Part shown: one piece after another, positions 55,031-63,814 of the stretch
How positions within the stretch are numbered: position 1 is the stretch's first letter
Layout of the letters: the number at the start of each line of letters is the position of its first letter
Assembly: GCF_947496995.1 (NCBI RefSeq)
Contig: NZ_CANMFD010000008.1
Span: 1-64,000, forward strand
Direction: 5' to 3'
Source: an uncultured Roseibium sp.
GTDB lineage: Bacteria > Pseudomonadota > Alphaproteobacteria > Rhizobiales > Stappiaceae
DNA length: 64,000 nucleotides
Program-made: the position numbers and the translations under genes
Notes under the pieces: generated by a model
Databases searched by the model: none
What the model was told of the DNA's origin: nothing
Seen by the model: only the letters and a program-made list of their open reading frames with translations

Positions 55031-55105
55031 CGTGGCTGAGCCTTTTTATCTTTGTCCAATGTAAAGAGGGACGGGATTTCTCCCGTCCCTTTTGTTCAAG
55101 TCCGC

Positions 55106-56206
55106 TTATTCCGGAATACCGAGATAACGGTTGCGCTTGTTGCTGTAGGCAACGTCGGAGATCGCCATGTAGCTGCCGATTTCCTGGCGCGCATTGATCA
55201 CGCTTTCGAAGATCTTCTTGGAAAGCGGGGAGTGATCCATCGCTTCTTCCAGAACTTCCTGCGCGGCTTCACCGAAGCTGTCGTAGATCTCGTCGGAGAA
55301 CTGACGCAACTCGACACCATGCTCATCGATAAGACGCTTGAGGTAGGCACCGTTGTTGGCGTTGGTTTCCGCCATGGTGTTGGAGTTTTCCTCCGCACAG
55401 GCCGCAACGATGATCTGCTGATCGACCGCGTCGAGACCTTCCCAGAAGGCCTTGTTCATGCCGAGTGCCAGCATTGCGCCCGGCTCGTGCATGCCCGGGT
55501 AGTAGTAGTATTTGGCCGCTTCGTAGAACTTCATGAAGTAGTCGTTGAACGGGCCAACCCACTCGGTTGCGTCGATTGCGCCGGAAACGAGGTTTTCGTA
55601 GATCTGGCCGCCCGGCAGAGACACCGGAGACGCACCCAGTTTCGCCATGACGTCGCCGCCCTGGCCCGGAATACGCATCTTCAGACCCTTCAGGTCGTCA
55701 GCGGTCTCGATTTCCTTGTTGAACCAGCCGCCCATCTGGACGCCGGTGTTGCCCATGGCGAGGTTCTTCAGACCAAACTCGCCGGCCAGCTCATCCCAGA
55801 GTTCCTGACCGCCACCGTATTTGATCCAGGCATCCATTTCCGTGTAGGTCAAACCGAACGGAACGGCCGTGAAAGCGGCCCAGCCAGGGTGTTTGCCTTT
55901 CCAGTAATAGTCAGCGCCGATGTAGGCCTGAGCATTGCCGGATGCGACTTCGTCGAAGGAGTCGAACGCGCCGACACGCTCGCCGGCGGCGAAATACTGA
56001 ACGTTGAGACGACCCTGGGTCAGCTCGGCAATACGGGCTGCCAGGCGCTGCGCCGGAACGCCGAGACCCGGAAAGTCACGTGGCCAGGTGGACACGATGA
56101 CCATTTCCTTGGTGCCCTGGGCGATTGCCGGAGCAGCCAGTACGGAGCCGGCAGCTACACCGCCAGCGCCAAGGCCAGCCTTTTTGATAAATGAACGACG
56201 ATCCAT
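55106..56206 (-). CDS. dctP: TRAP periplasmic binding protein, TakP-like (2-oxoacid type)
   Basis: A 366-residue protein with a twin-arginine-like start MDRRSFIKKAGLGAGGVAAG and cleavage near PAIAQ. The mature part matches the TakP group: WPRDFPGLGVPAQRLAARI, VPFGLTYTEMDAWIKYGGGQ, MGGWFNKEIETADDLKGLKM, MRIPGQGGDVMAKLGASPV and YYYYPGMHEPG. TakP binds pyruvate and other 2-oxo acids with an Arg and a sodium ion. The start at 56206 is preferred over 56257. It is 76 bp upstream of the small permease. Confidence 0.94.
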   Translation of the reverse strand: MDRRSFIKKAGLGAGGVAAGSVLAAPAIAQGTKEMVIVSTWPRDFPGLGVPAQRLAARIAELTQGRLNVQYFAAGERVGAFDSFDEVASGNAQAYIGADYYWKGKHPGWAAFTAVPFGLTYTEMDAWIKYGGGQELWDELAGEFGLKNLAMGNTGVQMGGWFNKEIETADDLKGLKMRIPGQGGDVMAKLGASPVSLPGGQIYENLVSGAIDATEWVGPFNDYFMKFYEAAKYYYYPGMHEPGAMLALGMNKAFWEGLDAVDQQIIVAACAEENSNTMAETNANNGAYLKRLIDEHGVELRQFSDEIYDSFGEAAQEVLEEAMDHSPLSKKIFESVINARQEIGSYMAISDVAYSNKRNRYLGIPE

Positions 56207-56337
56207 TAGTTTCCTCCCTAAACGGACCCGATATCGGACCGGCGCACACACTTGCACCGATCTCGCCGTATGTCTAGTTGACCGGATGGCCAGTATGCTA
56301 TTCGTGGTTCTGCGCAGTTATTCAGTAATACTACCGA

Positions 56338-57756
56338 ATGCGCGCAATAGAAATACGAGGCATTGGGGACACGCGCAATGAAAGGGCGAATTCAGTGACG
56401 TTCAAGACCAAATTGCTGCTCATCACGATCCTGCCCCTGATCGCTGTGTCCTTTCTGATCGGCGGCACGACCTACTATCAGTCACGCGAACTCATCAACG
56501 CCCAGACCCAGGCGGTGGAGCAGCGCATCCTGTCCGCCAAGCGGCAGGAGATCCGCAACTATGTCAGTCTTGCCCTGACCTCCATCGAACAGATCTACCG
56601 CGACGAGCCCGGAGGGCGCGAGGCGGCCCAGGCGCGGGTCAAGGATATCCTGCAGCATCTCACCTTCGACTATGACGGCTATTTCTTCGTCTATACGCTC
56701 GACGGCACCAACATCGTCCATCCGAAGCTGCCGCACCTGGTCGGCGGCAACTGGTGGGACCTGCAGGACGACAACGGAGACCACGTGATCCGTAACCTGA
56801 TCCTGGCGGCTCAGGCCGGGGGCGGTTTCCATCAGTATGTCTGGCACAAGCCCTCCACGGGCACCGTCGAGGAAAAACTCGGCTACGCCATCCTGCTGGA
56901 CAAATGGGGCTGGATGCTGGGGACCGGCCTTTACACAGACGACATTGCCCGCGAGGTCGCCGCGATCCATGCCGACATTGCCCACAGCATCCGGCAGACC
57001 CTGCTCGTGACCTTCATGATCACGCTCGCGGCGATCGTCATCGCCGGTTTGCTGATCGCCGGTGTGCGTTTCTCCGAGCAGCGCTTCGCCGACAGCAGGC
57101 TGAAGGAACTGACCAACCGGATCTTTCAGGTCCAGGAACAGGAGCGCAAACGCGTATCGACCGAACTCCACGACAGCATTTCCCAGTTGCTTGTCTCCGT
57201 GCGCTATGGGGTCGAGATGATCCACAGCGAGGCCGGCGGTGCCCCTGAACTGCAGACACAGGCGGCCAAATGCCTGACGACCCTTGACGGCACCATCGCC
57301 GAGGTCCGGCGCATCTCCCGCGATCTGCGCCCCAGCGTGCTCGACGACATGGGGCTCTCTGCCGCGCTCGGAAGTCTCGGCAAGGAATTCCAGAACCAGT
57401 CTGGCATCGTCGTCAACGTGACAGCCGACCAGTGTCAGACCCGCCTGTCCGAGGGGGCCAAAACCGCGCTTTACCGGGTGGTCCAGGAATGCCTGACCAA
57501 TGTCGCCCGCCATGCGGGCGCGTCCGAAGTCACCATCAGCCTGAAGGTTGGCCTGCACAGCCTTGTCCTGTCGGTGGAAGACAACGGCGTCGGCTTGCCG
57601 CGCCCGCTGCCCAGGACTGGAGGCCTGGGATTCCGCAACATGCGCGAACGGATCGAGACCTTCGGCGGACGCCTGACCCTGAACCGCAGATCCTCCGGAG
57701 GCACCCGGATATGGGTCCAGATGCCGCTCGACAAACAACTGGCAAAGGCGGCATGA
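56338..57756 (+). CDS. Cache-domain sensor histidine kinase (HisKA_3 type)
   Basis: A 472-residue membrane sensor. It has two membrane helices (about 28-48 and 215-240) around a periplasmic single-Cache domain with YDGYFFVYTLDGTNIVHPKL and NWWDLQDDNGDHVI, typical for binding small carboxylates. The kinase core has the phospho-His in RVSTELHDSISQLLVSVRYG, VVQECLTNVARHAGA and DNGVGLPRP. A GTG at 56398 (VTFKTKLLL) is an alternative start. It is divergent from the TRAP operon and 7 bp from the regulator gene. Confidence 0.93.
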   Translation: MRAIEIRGIGDTRNERANSVTFKTKLLLITILPLIAVSFLIGGTTYYQSRELINAQTQAVEQRILSAKRQEIRNYVSLALTSIEQIYRDEPGGREAAQARVKDILQHLTFDYDGYFFVYTLDGTNIVHPKLPHLVGGNWWDLQDDNGDHVIRNLILAAQAGGGFHQYVWHKPSTGTVEEKLGYAILLDKWGWMLGTGLYTDDIAREVAAIHADIAHSIRQTLLVTFMITLAAIVIAGLLIAGVRFSEQRFADSRLKELTNRIFQVQEQERKRVSTELHDSISQLLVSVRYGVEMIHSEAGGAPELQTQAAKCLTTLDGTIAEVRRISRDLRPSVLDDMGLSAALGSLGKEFQNQSGIVVNVTADQCQTRLSEGAKTALYRVVQECLTNVARHAGASEVTISLKVGLHSLVLSVEDNGVGLPRPLPRTGGLGFRNMRERIETFGGRLTLNRRSSGGTRIWVQMPLDKQLAKAA

Positions 57757-57763
57757 TCCGAAG

Positions 57764-58438
57764 ATGACAGTGCATTCACCTTCCCCCGTACAACAGCAGA
57801 CCGGCAAACCCGTCAGGGTCCTGCTCGCCGATGACCACGAACTGGTCCGCGACGGCATTCGCGCCCGGCTGCAGAAGGTGCCGGACCTTGAAGTGGTCGG
57901 AGAGGCAACCAACGGGCTTGAAGCTGTGAACCTTGCCGAGGATCTGCGCCCCGACGTTCTCCTCATGGATGTCTCCATGCCCGTGATGAACGGGCTGGAG
58001 GCCGCAAGACAGGTGCGCAAGATCCTGCCCGACACGGCGGTCCTGATCCTGTCGGTTTATGACAATCCGGAATACGTGCGCGGCGTGGTGCAGGCCGGTG
58101 CCCGTGGCTACATCCTGAAGGACATCTCCTCCGCCGAGATGATCACCGCCATCACCAGCGTGGCCACCGGCGGATATTATTTCTCCGCTGCGGTCGGACC
58201 CACCCTTGTCGGCGCGACCACGTCCGCCCCGGTGGAAGATCCCTATGGCCTGACGGAGCGTGAACGCCAGGTACTGACCGCCATCGCCGCCGGCCAGCCG
58301 AACAAGGAAGTCGCCAAGAAACTCGGCATCAGTGTCCGTACGGTCGAATCCCATCGTCTGAATCTCAGGGAAAAAGTCGGCAACAAGAATGCGGCGCAGC
58401 TTTACAAGGTTGCGCAGGATCTTGGATTGCTGGATTAG
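57764..58438 (+). CDS. NarL/FixJ-type response regulator
   Basis: A 224-residue regulator. The receiver (about 18-130) has LLADDHELVRDGI, the phospho-Asp in VLLMDVSMPVMNG, and LSVY and LKDIS. The LuxR helix-turn-helix (about 160-220) is LTERERQVLTAIAAGQPNKE and ISVRTVESHRLNLREKV. Operon position with the Cache kinase, and divergence from the TRAP genes, suggest that it controls uptake of the 2-oxoacid-like ligand. Confidence 0.94.
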   Translation: MTVHSPSPVQQQTGKPVRVLLADDHELVRDGIRARLQKVPDLEVVGEATNGLEAVNLAEDLRPDVLLMDVSMPVMNGLEAARQVRKILPDTAVLILSVYDNPEYVRGVVQAGARGYILKDISSAEMITAITSVATGGYYFSAAVGPTLVGATTSAPVEDPYGLTERERQVLTAIAAGQPNKEVAKKLGISVRTVESHRLNLREKVGNKNAAQLYKVAQDLGLLD

Positions 58439-58509
58439 ACTCTGTGACCTAGAACATCTCCACCAAACACCTTGCCAACAGTCTCGATGCGCGCACGACA
58501 GGCCCCAAA

Positions 58510-59268
58510 ATGACCAAACCGCTCGTCCTGGTTACCGCAGATGTCAAAGCCCTTGACGGCTACAACTGGCACGCTGCGGTCTCGACCTATCTTCAGGCCG
58601 TTCTGAAAGGCTCTGATGCCATTCCGATGATCCTCCCGTCGCTCGGGCCGGATCTCGATCTGGATGCCGCGCTGGACCAGGTCGACGGCGTTCTGGCCAC
58701 CGGCTCCCGCTCGAATGTCAATCCGCAGCTCTACGGCCGGGAACCGACGGAGGAAAACGGCCCCTACGACCCGGACCGCGATGCGACGACAATGCCGCTT
58801 CTCAAGCGTGCCGTCGACCGCGGCGTCCCGGTCTTTGCGATCTGCCGCGGCATGCAGGAGCTGAACGTCGCCCTCGGCGGTACGCTCCTGACGGAAATCC
58901 AGGCGATAGAGGGGCGCAAGGACCACCGCGCACCGGTCTCCGAGCATCAGGAAGAACGTTTCCGCATTGCCCATCCGGTTGAAGTCACTTCAGGCGGAAG
59001 CCTGGAACAGGTGCTCGGTGCGGAACCCTTCGAGGTCAATTCCCTTCACCGGCAGGCGCTCGGCGAACTCGGCAACGGCCTGACCGTCGAAGCCCTGGCG
59101 GAAGACGGCACCATCGAGGCGGTCTCTCTCACGGACAGCCCCGGCTATGTGCTCGCCACCCAGTGGCACCCGGAATACTGGGTTGCGACGGACGGACCGT
59201 CAAAGAAGCTGTTCGCGGCCTTCGGCGATGCCGTGCGCGCCTACCGGCAAAAACGTCTCGGTCTTTGA
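58510..59268 (+). CDS. Gamma-glutamyl-gamma-aminobutyrate hydrolase-like protein (Peptidase C26)
   Basis: A 252-residue class-I glutamine-amidotransferase fold. The nucleophile Cys is in VFAICRGMQELNVALGG and the His-Glu pair in ATQWHPEYW; VLATGSRSNVNPQLYG is a family motif. Members cleave gamma-glutamyl bonds, as PuuD does in putrescine breakdown. No other putrescine genes are nearby, so the substrate is unsure. It is 71 bp after the regulator. Confidence 0.92.
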   Translation: MTKPLVLVTADVKALDGYNWHAAVSTYLQAVLKGSDAIPMILPSLGPDLDLDAALDQVDGVLATGSRSNVNPQLYGREPTEENGPYDPDRDATTMPLLKRAVDRGVPVFAICRGMQELNVALGGTLLTEIQAIEGRKDHRAPVSEHQEERFRIAHPVEVTSGGSLEQVLGAEPFEVNSLHRQALGELGNGLTVEALAEDGTIEAVSLTDSPGYVLATQWHPEYWVATDGPSKKLFAAFGDAVRAYRQKRLGL

Positions 59269-59350
59269 AGACGGATTGAAGCGCTGTTTGCTGTCAAACA
59301 GATCCTGACTTTTTGCTGGATGGCATGATACCGCCTTTTCCCTCCACGCC

Positions 59351-59403
59351 GTCCCGGACTTGATCCGGGACCAATAGCGCAAGTCCCGGATCAGGTCCGG
59401 GAC
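59351..59403. repeat. Paired 21-bp palindromes (copy C)
   Basis: Palindromes at 59351-59371 and 59383-59403, both of the form GTCCCGGA...CCGGGAC, are 11 bp apart. They lie between two convergent genes, like copy B. Confidence 0.85.
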
Positions 59404-59445
59404 AGCGCGGTGTGGTCGGCGCAACAGGCACTCATAGAGCCTGCC

Positions 59446-61383
59446 CTACCCCCAGCCGACCGTCGCGATCAGCAAGGTCACGCCAAGTAGAAAGACAATC
59501 GCCGCTCCCAGGATCTCTATGGTCCTGTGGATCCGGCCGGACATCGGGCTGCCCTCGCCGAAAAGCCGCACCGCCAGGTCCTTCGCACCGACGGCCAGCC
59601 CGGCGAGAAGGGACACCGTGATGCCGGTGCCGACGGCCATCGCCAGTGTGGAGGCGATACCCGCAGCGATCATGCCTTGAGACAGGGCGAAAACCAGCAC
59701 GATCAGCGCTCCGGTACAGGGGCGCAGACCGACCGCCAGGACAATGGAAGCCGCCCGCGCCAGCGTGATACGCCCGCTGAGCATGTCCGGTGTCGGCGCA
59801 TGGGCATGGCCGCAGGTGGCGCAAACGCCGTCCGCCCCCACCGAGTGATGGTGATCATCATGCCCATGCCCGTGCCCATGCCCGTGCCCGTGCCCGTGAT
59901 GATGATGGTGGTGATGGCCATGGTCATGGACCTCCGCCCCCGCATAGGCAAGCTGATCGCTTGCCAGCCGAGAAGCGACAACGTTCAACAGTGGCCGGAC
60001 GGCCTTTTGCCAGAGCAGCCAGCCGCCGAGCGCAGTGATCATCAGATAGGAGCCGATCTCGAACCAGCGGGCGGTATCCTGAATGGCGAGACTTGTGAGG
60101 TTGAATACCACGGCCAGTCCGCCGACGAGAACGATGGCCGTCACCGCCTGGGCGAAGGCGGAGGCGAAGGACAGGACAACACCCTTGCGCAAGGTCTCGT
60201 TGTTGGCGACCACATAGGAGGTGATGATCGCCTTTCCGTGCCCGGGACCTGCCGCGTGGAAAATGCCATAGGCGAAAGACAGCCCCATGAGCAACCATAC
60301 GGCGTTCGGATTGTTGCGGAACGATCTGAGGCTTGCCACCAGCGCCTGATAGAATTCCTTCTGCTTGACGGCAATCGTCCCGAAGACCGTGTTCAGAAAT
60401 CCGCTCTGAACACCCGTCTGCGCGGCAGGATCGATCACGGCAACAGTTGTCTCTGCCGAACTGACGACAGCCTCTGCCCGGGATGACACGCTGCCTGCTT
60501 GAGAAGCTGCGCCGTTATCAGCCACTGTCGCGCCACCATCAGCCACCTCCACAGAGACCTCCCCGATCTCACCGGATACCGGGGCGGTGGCGCAGTTGAC
60601 GATCATCTGGTTGACCTGTGTCGCGGCCGCCGACTGCAACTCCGGCGGAAGGTCCCGCTGGTCTGCGCCGATCTGCGCAAGAGCGTATGCCGTCGCATCG
60701 TCCAGAGGCGGCGGTTCCTTGCGGGTCACCTGGCAGGTGCCGGGGGCATTGACCGTGCCCACTGCGCTGTCCTCGCTCCCGAACCGGAAATCGACATAAA
60801 AAGTCGGATCATAGACGTCGAGCGTGATCGGATTCGCCGCGTCGCTCGGTTCCTTGAGCGGCAGCGTGAAATGCAATTCCAGAAGATCGACGCTTTGCGG
60901 CATCGATCCGCCGTTCATGCGGACGTCCTCCTCCATCGCCTCGAAATCTTCCGGCTTCATCGCCCAGTAGTCCCGCAGCGGCACCGCCTCGACTTCCAGC
61001 CAATAGTCTGAAGGAGCGGTGAAATCGAACTCGATCCGGGTGTTGTCGCCGAACGTGAAATAGCCGAAGTCGGCCATGCTCTCCACATTGACCTGCGCCA
61101 GCTCGCTCAATTCCTCGCGCGAATAGACACCGTCTCCATTTGTGTCGAAGCCCTGGATCGCGAATGCCGAAAAGGCGTCGTCGAACCGGAAGATATGGTT
61201 GACCGCAACCGCCTGGCCCTGATCGTCAAAGACCAGCCGGGATCTGGCTTCCACGAACACATGCGGATGCGCTGAGACGCCGGTCAGCAAAACCGACAGG
61301 AACCCGGCCCCGATCAGGATCCGGCGGACAACCGAACCAACGACTTTGAGGAAGGGGGCTGGACAAAAATGCACCGGAATCAC
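59446..61383 (-). CDS. DUF1007-NicO fusion: nickel/cobalt-type metal transporter with exported N-terminal domain
   Basis: A 645-residue protein with a GTG start. A signal-like segment (about 20-38) precedes a DUF1007 domain (about 39-235; SAHPHVFVEARSRLVFDDQG), which includes an EF-hand-like loop, FDTNGDGVYSREEL. A low-complexity linker with a few cysteines follows (about 235-335). The NicO/RcnA-type transporter (about 350-645) has MGLSFAYGIFHAAGPGHGKA, GLRPCTGALIVLVFALSQG and a central His-rich loop of alternating His, Gly and Asp followed by CATCGHAHA. In many relatives the two parts are separate genes. It probably transports Ni, Co or Zn. Confidence 0.9.
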   Translation of the reverse strand: MIPVHFCPAPFLKVVGSVVRRILIGAGFLSVLLTGVSAHPHVFVEARSRLVFDDQGQAVAVNHIFRFDDAFSAFAIQGFDTNGDGVYSREELSELAQVNVESMADFGYFTFGDNTRIEFDFTAPSDYWLEVEAVPLRDYWAMKPEDFEAMEEDVRMNGGSMPQSVDLLELHFTLPLKEPSDAANPITLDVYDPTFYVDFRFGSEDSAVGTVNAPGTCQVTRKEPPPLDDATAYALAQIGADQRDLPPELQSAAATQVNQMIVNCATAPVSGEIGEVSVEVADGGATVADNGAASQAGSVSSRAEAVVSSAETTVAVIDPAAQTGVQSGFLNTVFGTIAVKQKEFYQALVASLRSFRNNPNAVWLLMGLSFAYGIFHAAGPGHGKAIITSYVVANNETLRKGVVLSFASAFAQAVTAIVLVGGLAVVFNLTSLAIQDTARWFEIGSYLMITALGGWLLWQKAVRPLLNVVASRLASDQLAYAGAEVHDHGHHHHHHHGHGHGHGHGHGHDDHHHSVGADGVCATCGHAHAPTPDMLSGRITLARAASIVLAVGLRPCTGALIVLVFALSQGMIAAGIASTLAMAVGTGITVSLLAGLAVGAKDLAVRLFGEGSPMSGRIHRTIEILGAAIVFLLGVTLLIATVGWG

Positions 61384-61604
61384 CTGTTTGATCGGACGTC
61401 ACGCCACAAGACCTAGACCAGAGAAGACGGCAGGAAAAAGGCACCTGAGTGCGGCGCAATATCTTCCTGGAACAATTTTCGGCCATTTATCAAGAAAGCG
61501 GAACATTTGATCCTATTTATTCGAATTAGTGAGGACAAAAAAGACATTATTCCTCAAGACAAGCCTAAAATATTTGCATTCTTAACCAGCCGGACAATCC
61601 TGCC
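61384..61604. other. Divergent intergenic region, AT-rich
   Basis: 221 bp between the metal-transporter gene and the dehydrogenase gene. The part nearest the dehydrogenase (61480-61600) is strongly AT-rich and must hold its promoter. No clear operator or RNA was recognised. Confidence 0.4.
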
Positions 61605-62678
61605 ATGAACGCCTTACATTCCACGATCCGTCACAGCGCCGTTTTTGATCATCCCGAAATGGACGACCACGAAAACGTTGTGTTTGTCAGGGACAGGGAC
61701 ACCGGCCTGAGCGCCATCATCGCGGTTCACGACACGACCCTGGGCCCCGCGCTCGGCGGCTGCCGCGTCTGGCCCTACGGCAACCCGTTCGATGCCCTGA
61801 CCGATGCCCTGCGCCTGTCCCGCGGTATGACGTACAAGAACGCGCTCGCAGGCCTTGACCTTGGCGGCGGCAAGGCGGTGATCATCGCCGACCCGCGCAA
61901 GGACAAGACTGCTGGAATGATGGAAGCGTTCGGCCGCCACGTGGATCGGCTGTCGGGAACCTATATCACCGCGGAAGATGTCGGTGTCTCGCCGCAGGAC
62001 ATGGAAGCCGTCGCGCGCCAGACGAAACATGTGCGCGGCACGAGCGCAACCGGACTTGGGGACCCTTCCCCCTACACCGCGCTCGGCGTTTTCGAGGGGA
62101 TCCGCGCCTCTGTGCGCCATGTGTTCGGCACCGACAATCTCGAGGGCAGAACCGTATCCGTCCAGGGCCTCGGCCATGTCGGTTTCGATGTTGCCTGCAG
62201 GCTGCATGAGGCCGGCGCCGGACTGATCGTTTCCGATATCCATGCGCCCGCCGTTCTTCGCGCGGTCGAGGCATTCGGGGCAGCGACCGCCGACCCGGCG
62301 CAGGCCCACATGGTCGAAGCCGACATCTTCGTTCCCTGCGCCCTGGGAGCGGGCCTTAACGCCACAACCGTTCCGCAGATCCAGGCGCGGATCGTCGCCG
62401 GAGCAGCCAACAACCAGCTTCAGACACCCGGGGACGGTGTGGCACTGAAGAAACGCGGCATTCTTTACGCCCCGGACTATGCAATCAATGCAGGTGGCGT
62501 CATTTCCATCGCGCTGGCAACACCGGGCGGCGATGACGCGCTCGTGCGTGAAAAGACCATTGCGATCGGCGATACGCTTGCGGCCATCTTCGAGCGGGCC
62601 TCGGCGGAAGAAACGACACCTGAAGCCATCGCGGACGCCATGGCCGAGGAAAGACTGGCCCAGTCCGCAAAGGACTGA
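61605..62678 (+). CDS. Glu/Leu/Phe/Val dehydrogenase family amino-acid dehydrogenase
   Basis: A 357-residue NAD-dependent dehydrogenase, most like leucine/valine dehydrogenases by length. The substrate region has GPALGGCRVWPYGN, GMTYKNALAGLDLGGGKAVI (two catalytic Lys) and YITAEDVGVSPQDME; the Rossmann fold has VSVQGLGHVGFDVACRLHEAG and VPCALGAGLN, and GAANNQLQTPGDG follows. It deaminates branched-chain or aromatic amino acids to 2-oxoacids in the cytosol. Confidence 0.94.
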   Translation: MNALHSTIRHSAVFDHPEMDDHENVVFVRDRDTGLSAIIAVHDTTLGPALGGCRVWPYGNPFDALTDALRLSRGMTYKNALAGLDLGGGKAVIIADPRKDKTAGMMEAFGRHVDRLSGTYITAEDVGVSPQDMEAVARQTKHVRGTSATGLGDPSPYTALGVFEGIRASVRHVFGTDNLEGRTVSVQGLGHVGFDVACRLHEAGAGLIVSDIHAPAVLRAVEAFGAATADPAQAHMVEADIFVPCALGAGLNATTVPQIQARIVAGAANNQLQTPGDGVALKKRGILYAPDYAINAGGVISIALATPGGDDALVREKTIAIGDTLAAIFERASAEETTPEAIADAMAEERLAQSAKD

Positions 62679-62700
62679 CGGCGGCATTCGGGAAATAAAA

Positions 62701-62720
62701 ACGGCGGCTCATGCCGCCGT
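62701..62720 (-). terminator. Hairpin terminator between convergent genes
   Basis: ACGGCGGC-TCAT-GCCGCCGT is a perfect 8-bp stem. On the minus strand it is followed by TTTTATTT, a proper terminator tail, so it best serves the leftward transcript from the TetR gene; on the plus strand only a short A-rich sequence follows. Confidence 0.65.
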
Positions 62721-62752
62721 AAAACTGCTGATAAAGCCCATCCCTTCCGGTT

Positions 62753-62968
62753 GTCACCCCGGGCGCAGCGAAGCGGAGACTCGGGGCCTACTCGCAGTGC
62801 CGCTTGCTGAAGCAAGGGCGATTGTTCATCGGCAGTCGCTACCCGCTTCGGCCCTGCGCGCCTTGTTGTTTGTTCCAGGGACTGTGTGTGAAGCGTCCTT
62901 GGAGACACCCAAGAGAGCCTCTGCGAACGAGTGGGCCCCGGCTCAGCGCTGCGCTTGGCCGGGGTGAC
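62753..62968. repeat. 216-bp intergenic element with inverted ends
   Basis: The element begins GTCACCCCGG and ends CCGGGGTGAC, and the symmetry extends imperfectly inwards for about 35 bp at each end (GCGCAGCG...CGGGGCC). No gene is inside. A 59-bp piece of the left end recurs in inverse orientation at 31951-32009. It looks like a non-autonomous, MITE-like or REP-like element; I do not see a clear target-site duplication. Confidence 0.7.
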
Positions 62969-63068
62969 AGCCGAGGATAGTATTCAGCTTCTGAGTTCAC
63001 TCAACAGAGTTGACGTCGAACGACAGAACGACAGGTTTGTAATCGGACTGACGGCGGCTTCCGGGGAC

Positions 63069-63608
63069 TTATAGGAGCCTTTTGTCGATATCCGCCTTGA
63101 ACATCTGGCGCACCAGCTGTTTGGCGTCCTCGACGGCAACTTCTCCCATTTCCGCATAGCAGGAGGTGACACCCTCATGCAGCAGATAGAGGGTCGACCC
63201 GAACTTTGCCTGCCCGCTGAGCTCTCCGAAGAACTTCAGCAGCTCTGCCTTGTGGCGTTTGACCGTCGCCTCGATGTCCAGGCTGTCCGGGTTCGCCGCA
63301 AGGGCCTGACGGAAAAAACATTCCTTGCCGTCGGTTATCCGCATCCAGCCGCCGAGCTTGTCGAACAGTTGTTCCGCCGCCGCCAGTCCCGGCGTGGTGA
63401 CGCCTTCGCGCACATAACTGAGATAACGGCGGTGACGGTGCTCCAGCGCGCCAAGGATCATGGCTTCGCGGGAAGGAAAATGCCGGTAAAGGGTGCGCAT
63501 GCTGACACCGGCACCGGCGCGCAGCTCCGGAACGCTTGGCTCCGCGAAACCTCGGCTCCAGAACACCTGTTCCAGTCGAGACGCAATTTGCTCCTGGGAT
63601 TCCTTCAT
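63069..63608 (-). CDS. TetR/AcrR-family regulator
   Basis: A 179-residue regulator starting MKESQEQIASRLEQVFWSRG at 63608. The helix-turn-helix is SVPELRAGAGVSMRTLYRHF, followed by PSREAMILGALEHR. The C-terminal ligand domain (about 65-179) is of the small type. Its target is not evident: the next gene upstream (minus strand) is a separate LysR gene, and downstream it converges with the dehydrogenase. Confidence 0.92.
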   Translation of the reverse strand: MKESQEQIASRLEQVFWSRGFAEPSVPELRAGAGVSMRTLYRHFPSREAMILGALEHRHRRYLSYVREGVTTPGLAAAEQLFDKLGGWMRITDGKECFFRQALAANPDSLDIEATVKRHKAELLKFFGELSGQAKFGSTLYLLHEGVTSCYAEMGEVAVEDAKQLVRQMFKADIDKRLL

Positions 63609-63814
63609 GAAACAAGTCTCTAACGCGAGTTTCGAATTTGCAAGTTGTTCCAAAGTTATTTTTCAACTTTAATAAAACTACTGGAGATCAATCTACTTAC
63701 CGGTTCAATCACACAAAAAACAACTTATCCGCAAGTCATCATTCTCTTGTCTGCGTGAAATATCACTTTCTTACAAATTGCTTTGTGCGAAGGCGTAACG
63801 GAAAAACGGATTTT
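63609..63814. promoter_or_regulatory. AT-rich upstream region of the TetR gene with an inverted repeat
   Basis: AAAGTT (63652-63657) and AACTTT (63665-63670) form an inverted repeat around 7 bp, about 45-60 bp upstream of the TetR start; autoregulation at this site is possible. The 206-bp region is otherwise AT-rich without recognisable features. Confidence 0.35.

Larger units (their letters stand above)
62679..63068. other. Convergent intergenic region containing a terminator and the 216-bp element
   Basis: 390 bp between the dehydrogenase stop and the TetR stop. It holds the hairpin at 62701-62720 and the repeat element at 62753-62968; the remaining 100 bp (62969-63068) show nothing recognisable. 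Confidence 0.6.

Noticed and set aside
59821..59940. A repetitive CATG/CCGTGCC-rich tract that could look like a DNA repeat or CRISPR-like array
   Set aside because: It is the coding sequence of the His/Gly-rich loop of the metal transporter; there are no spaced unique sequences.
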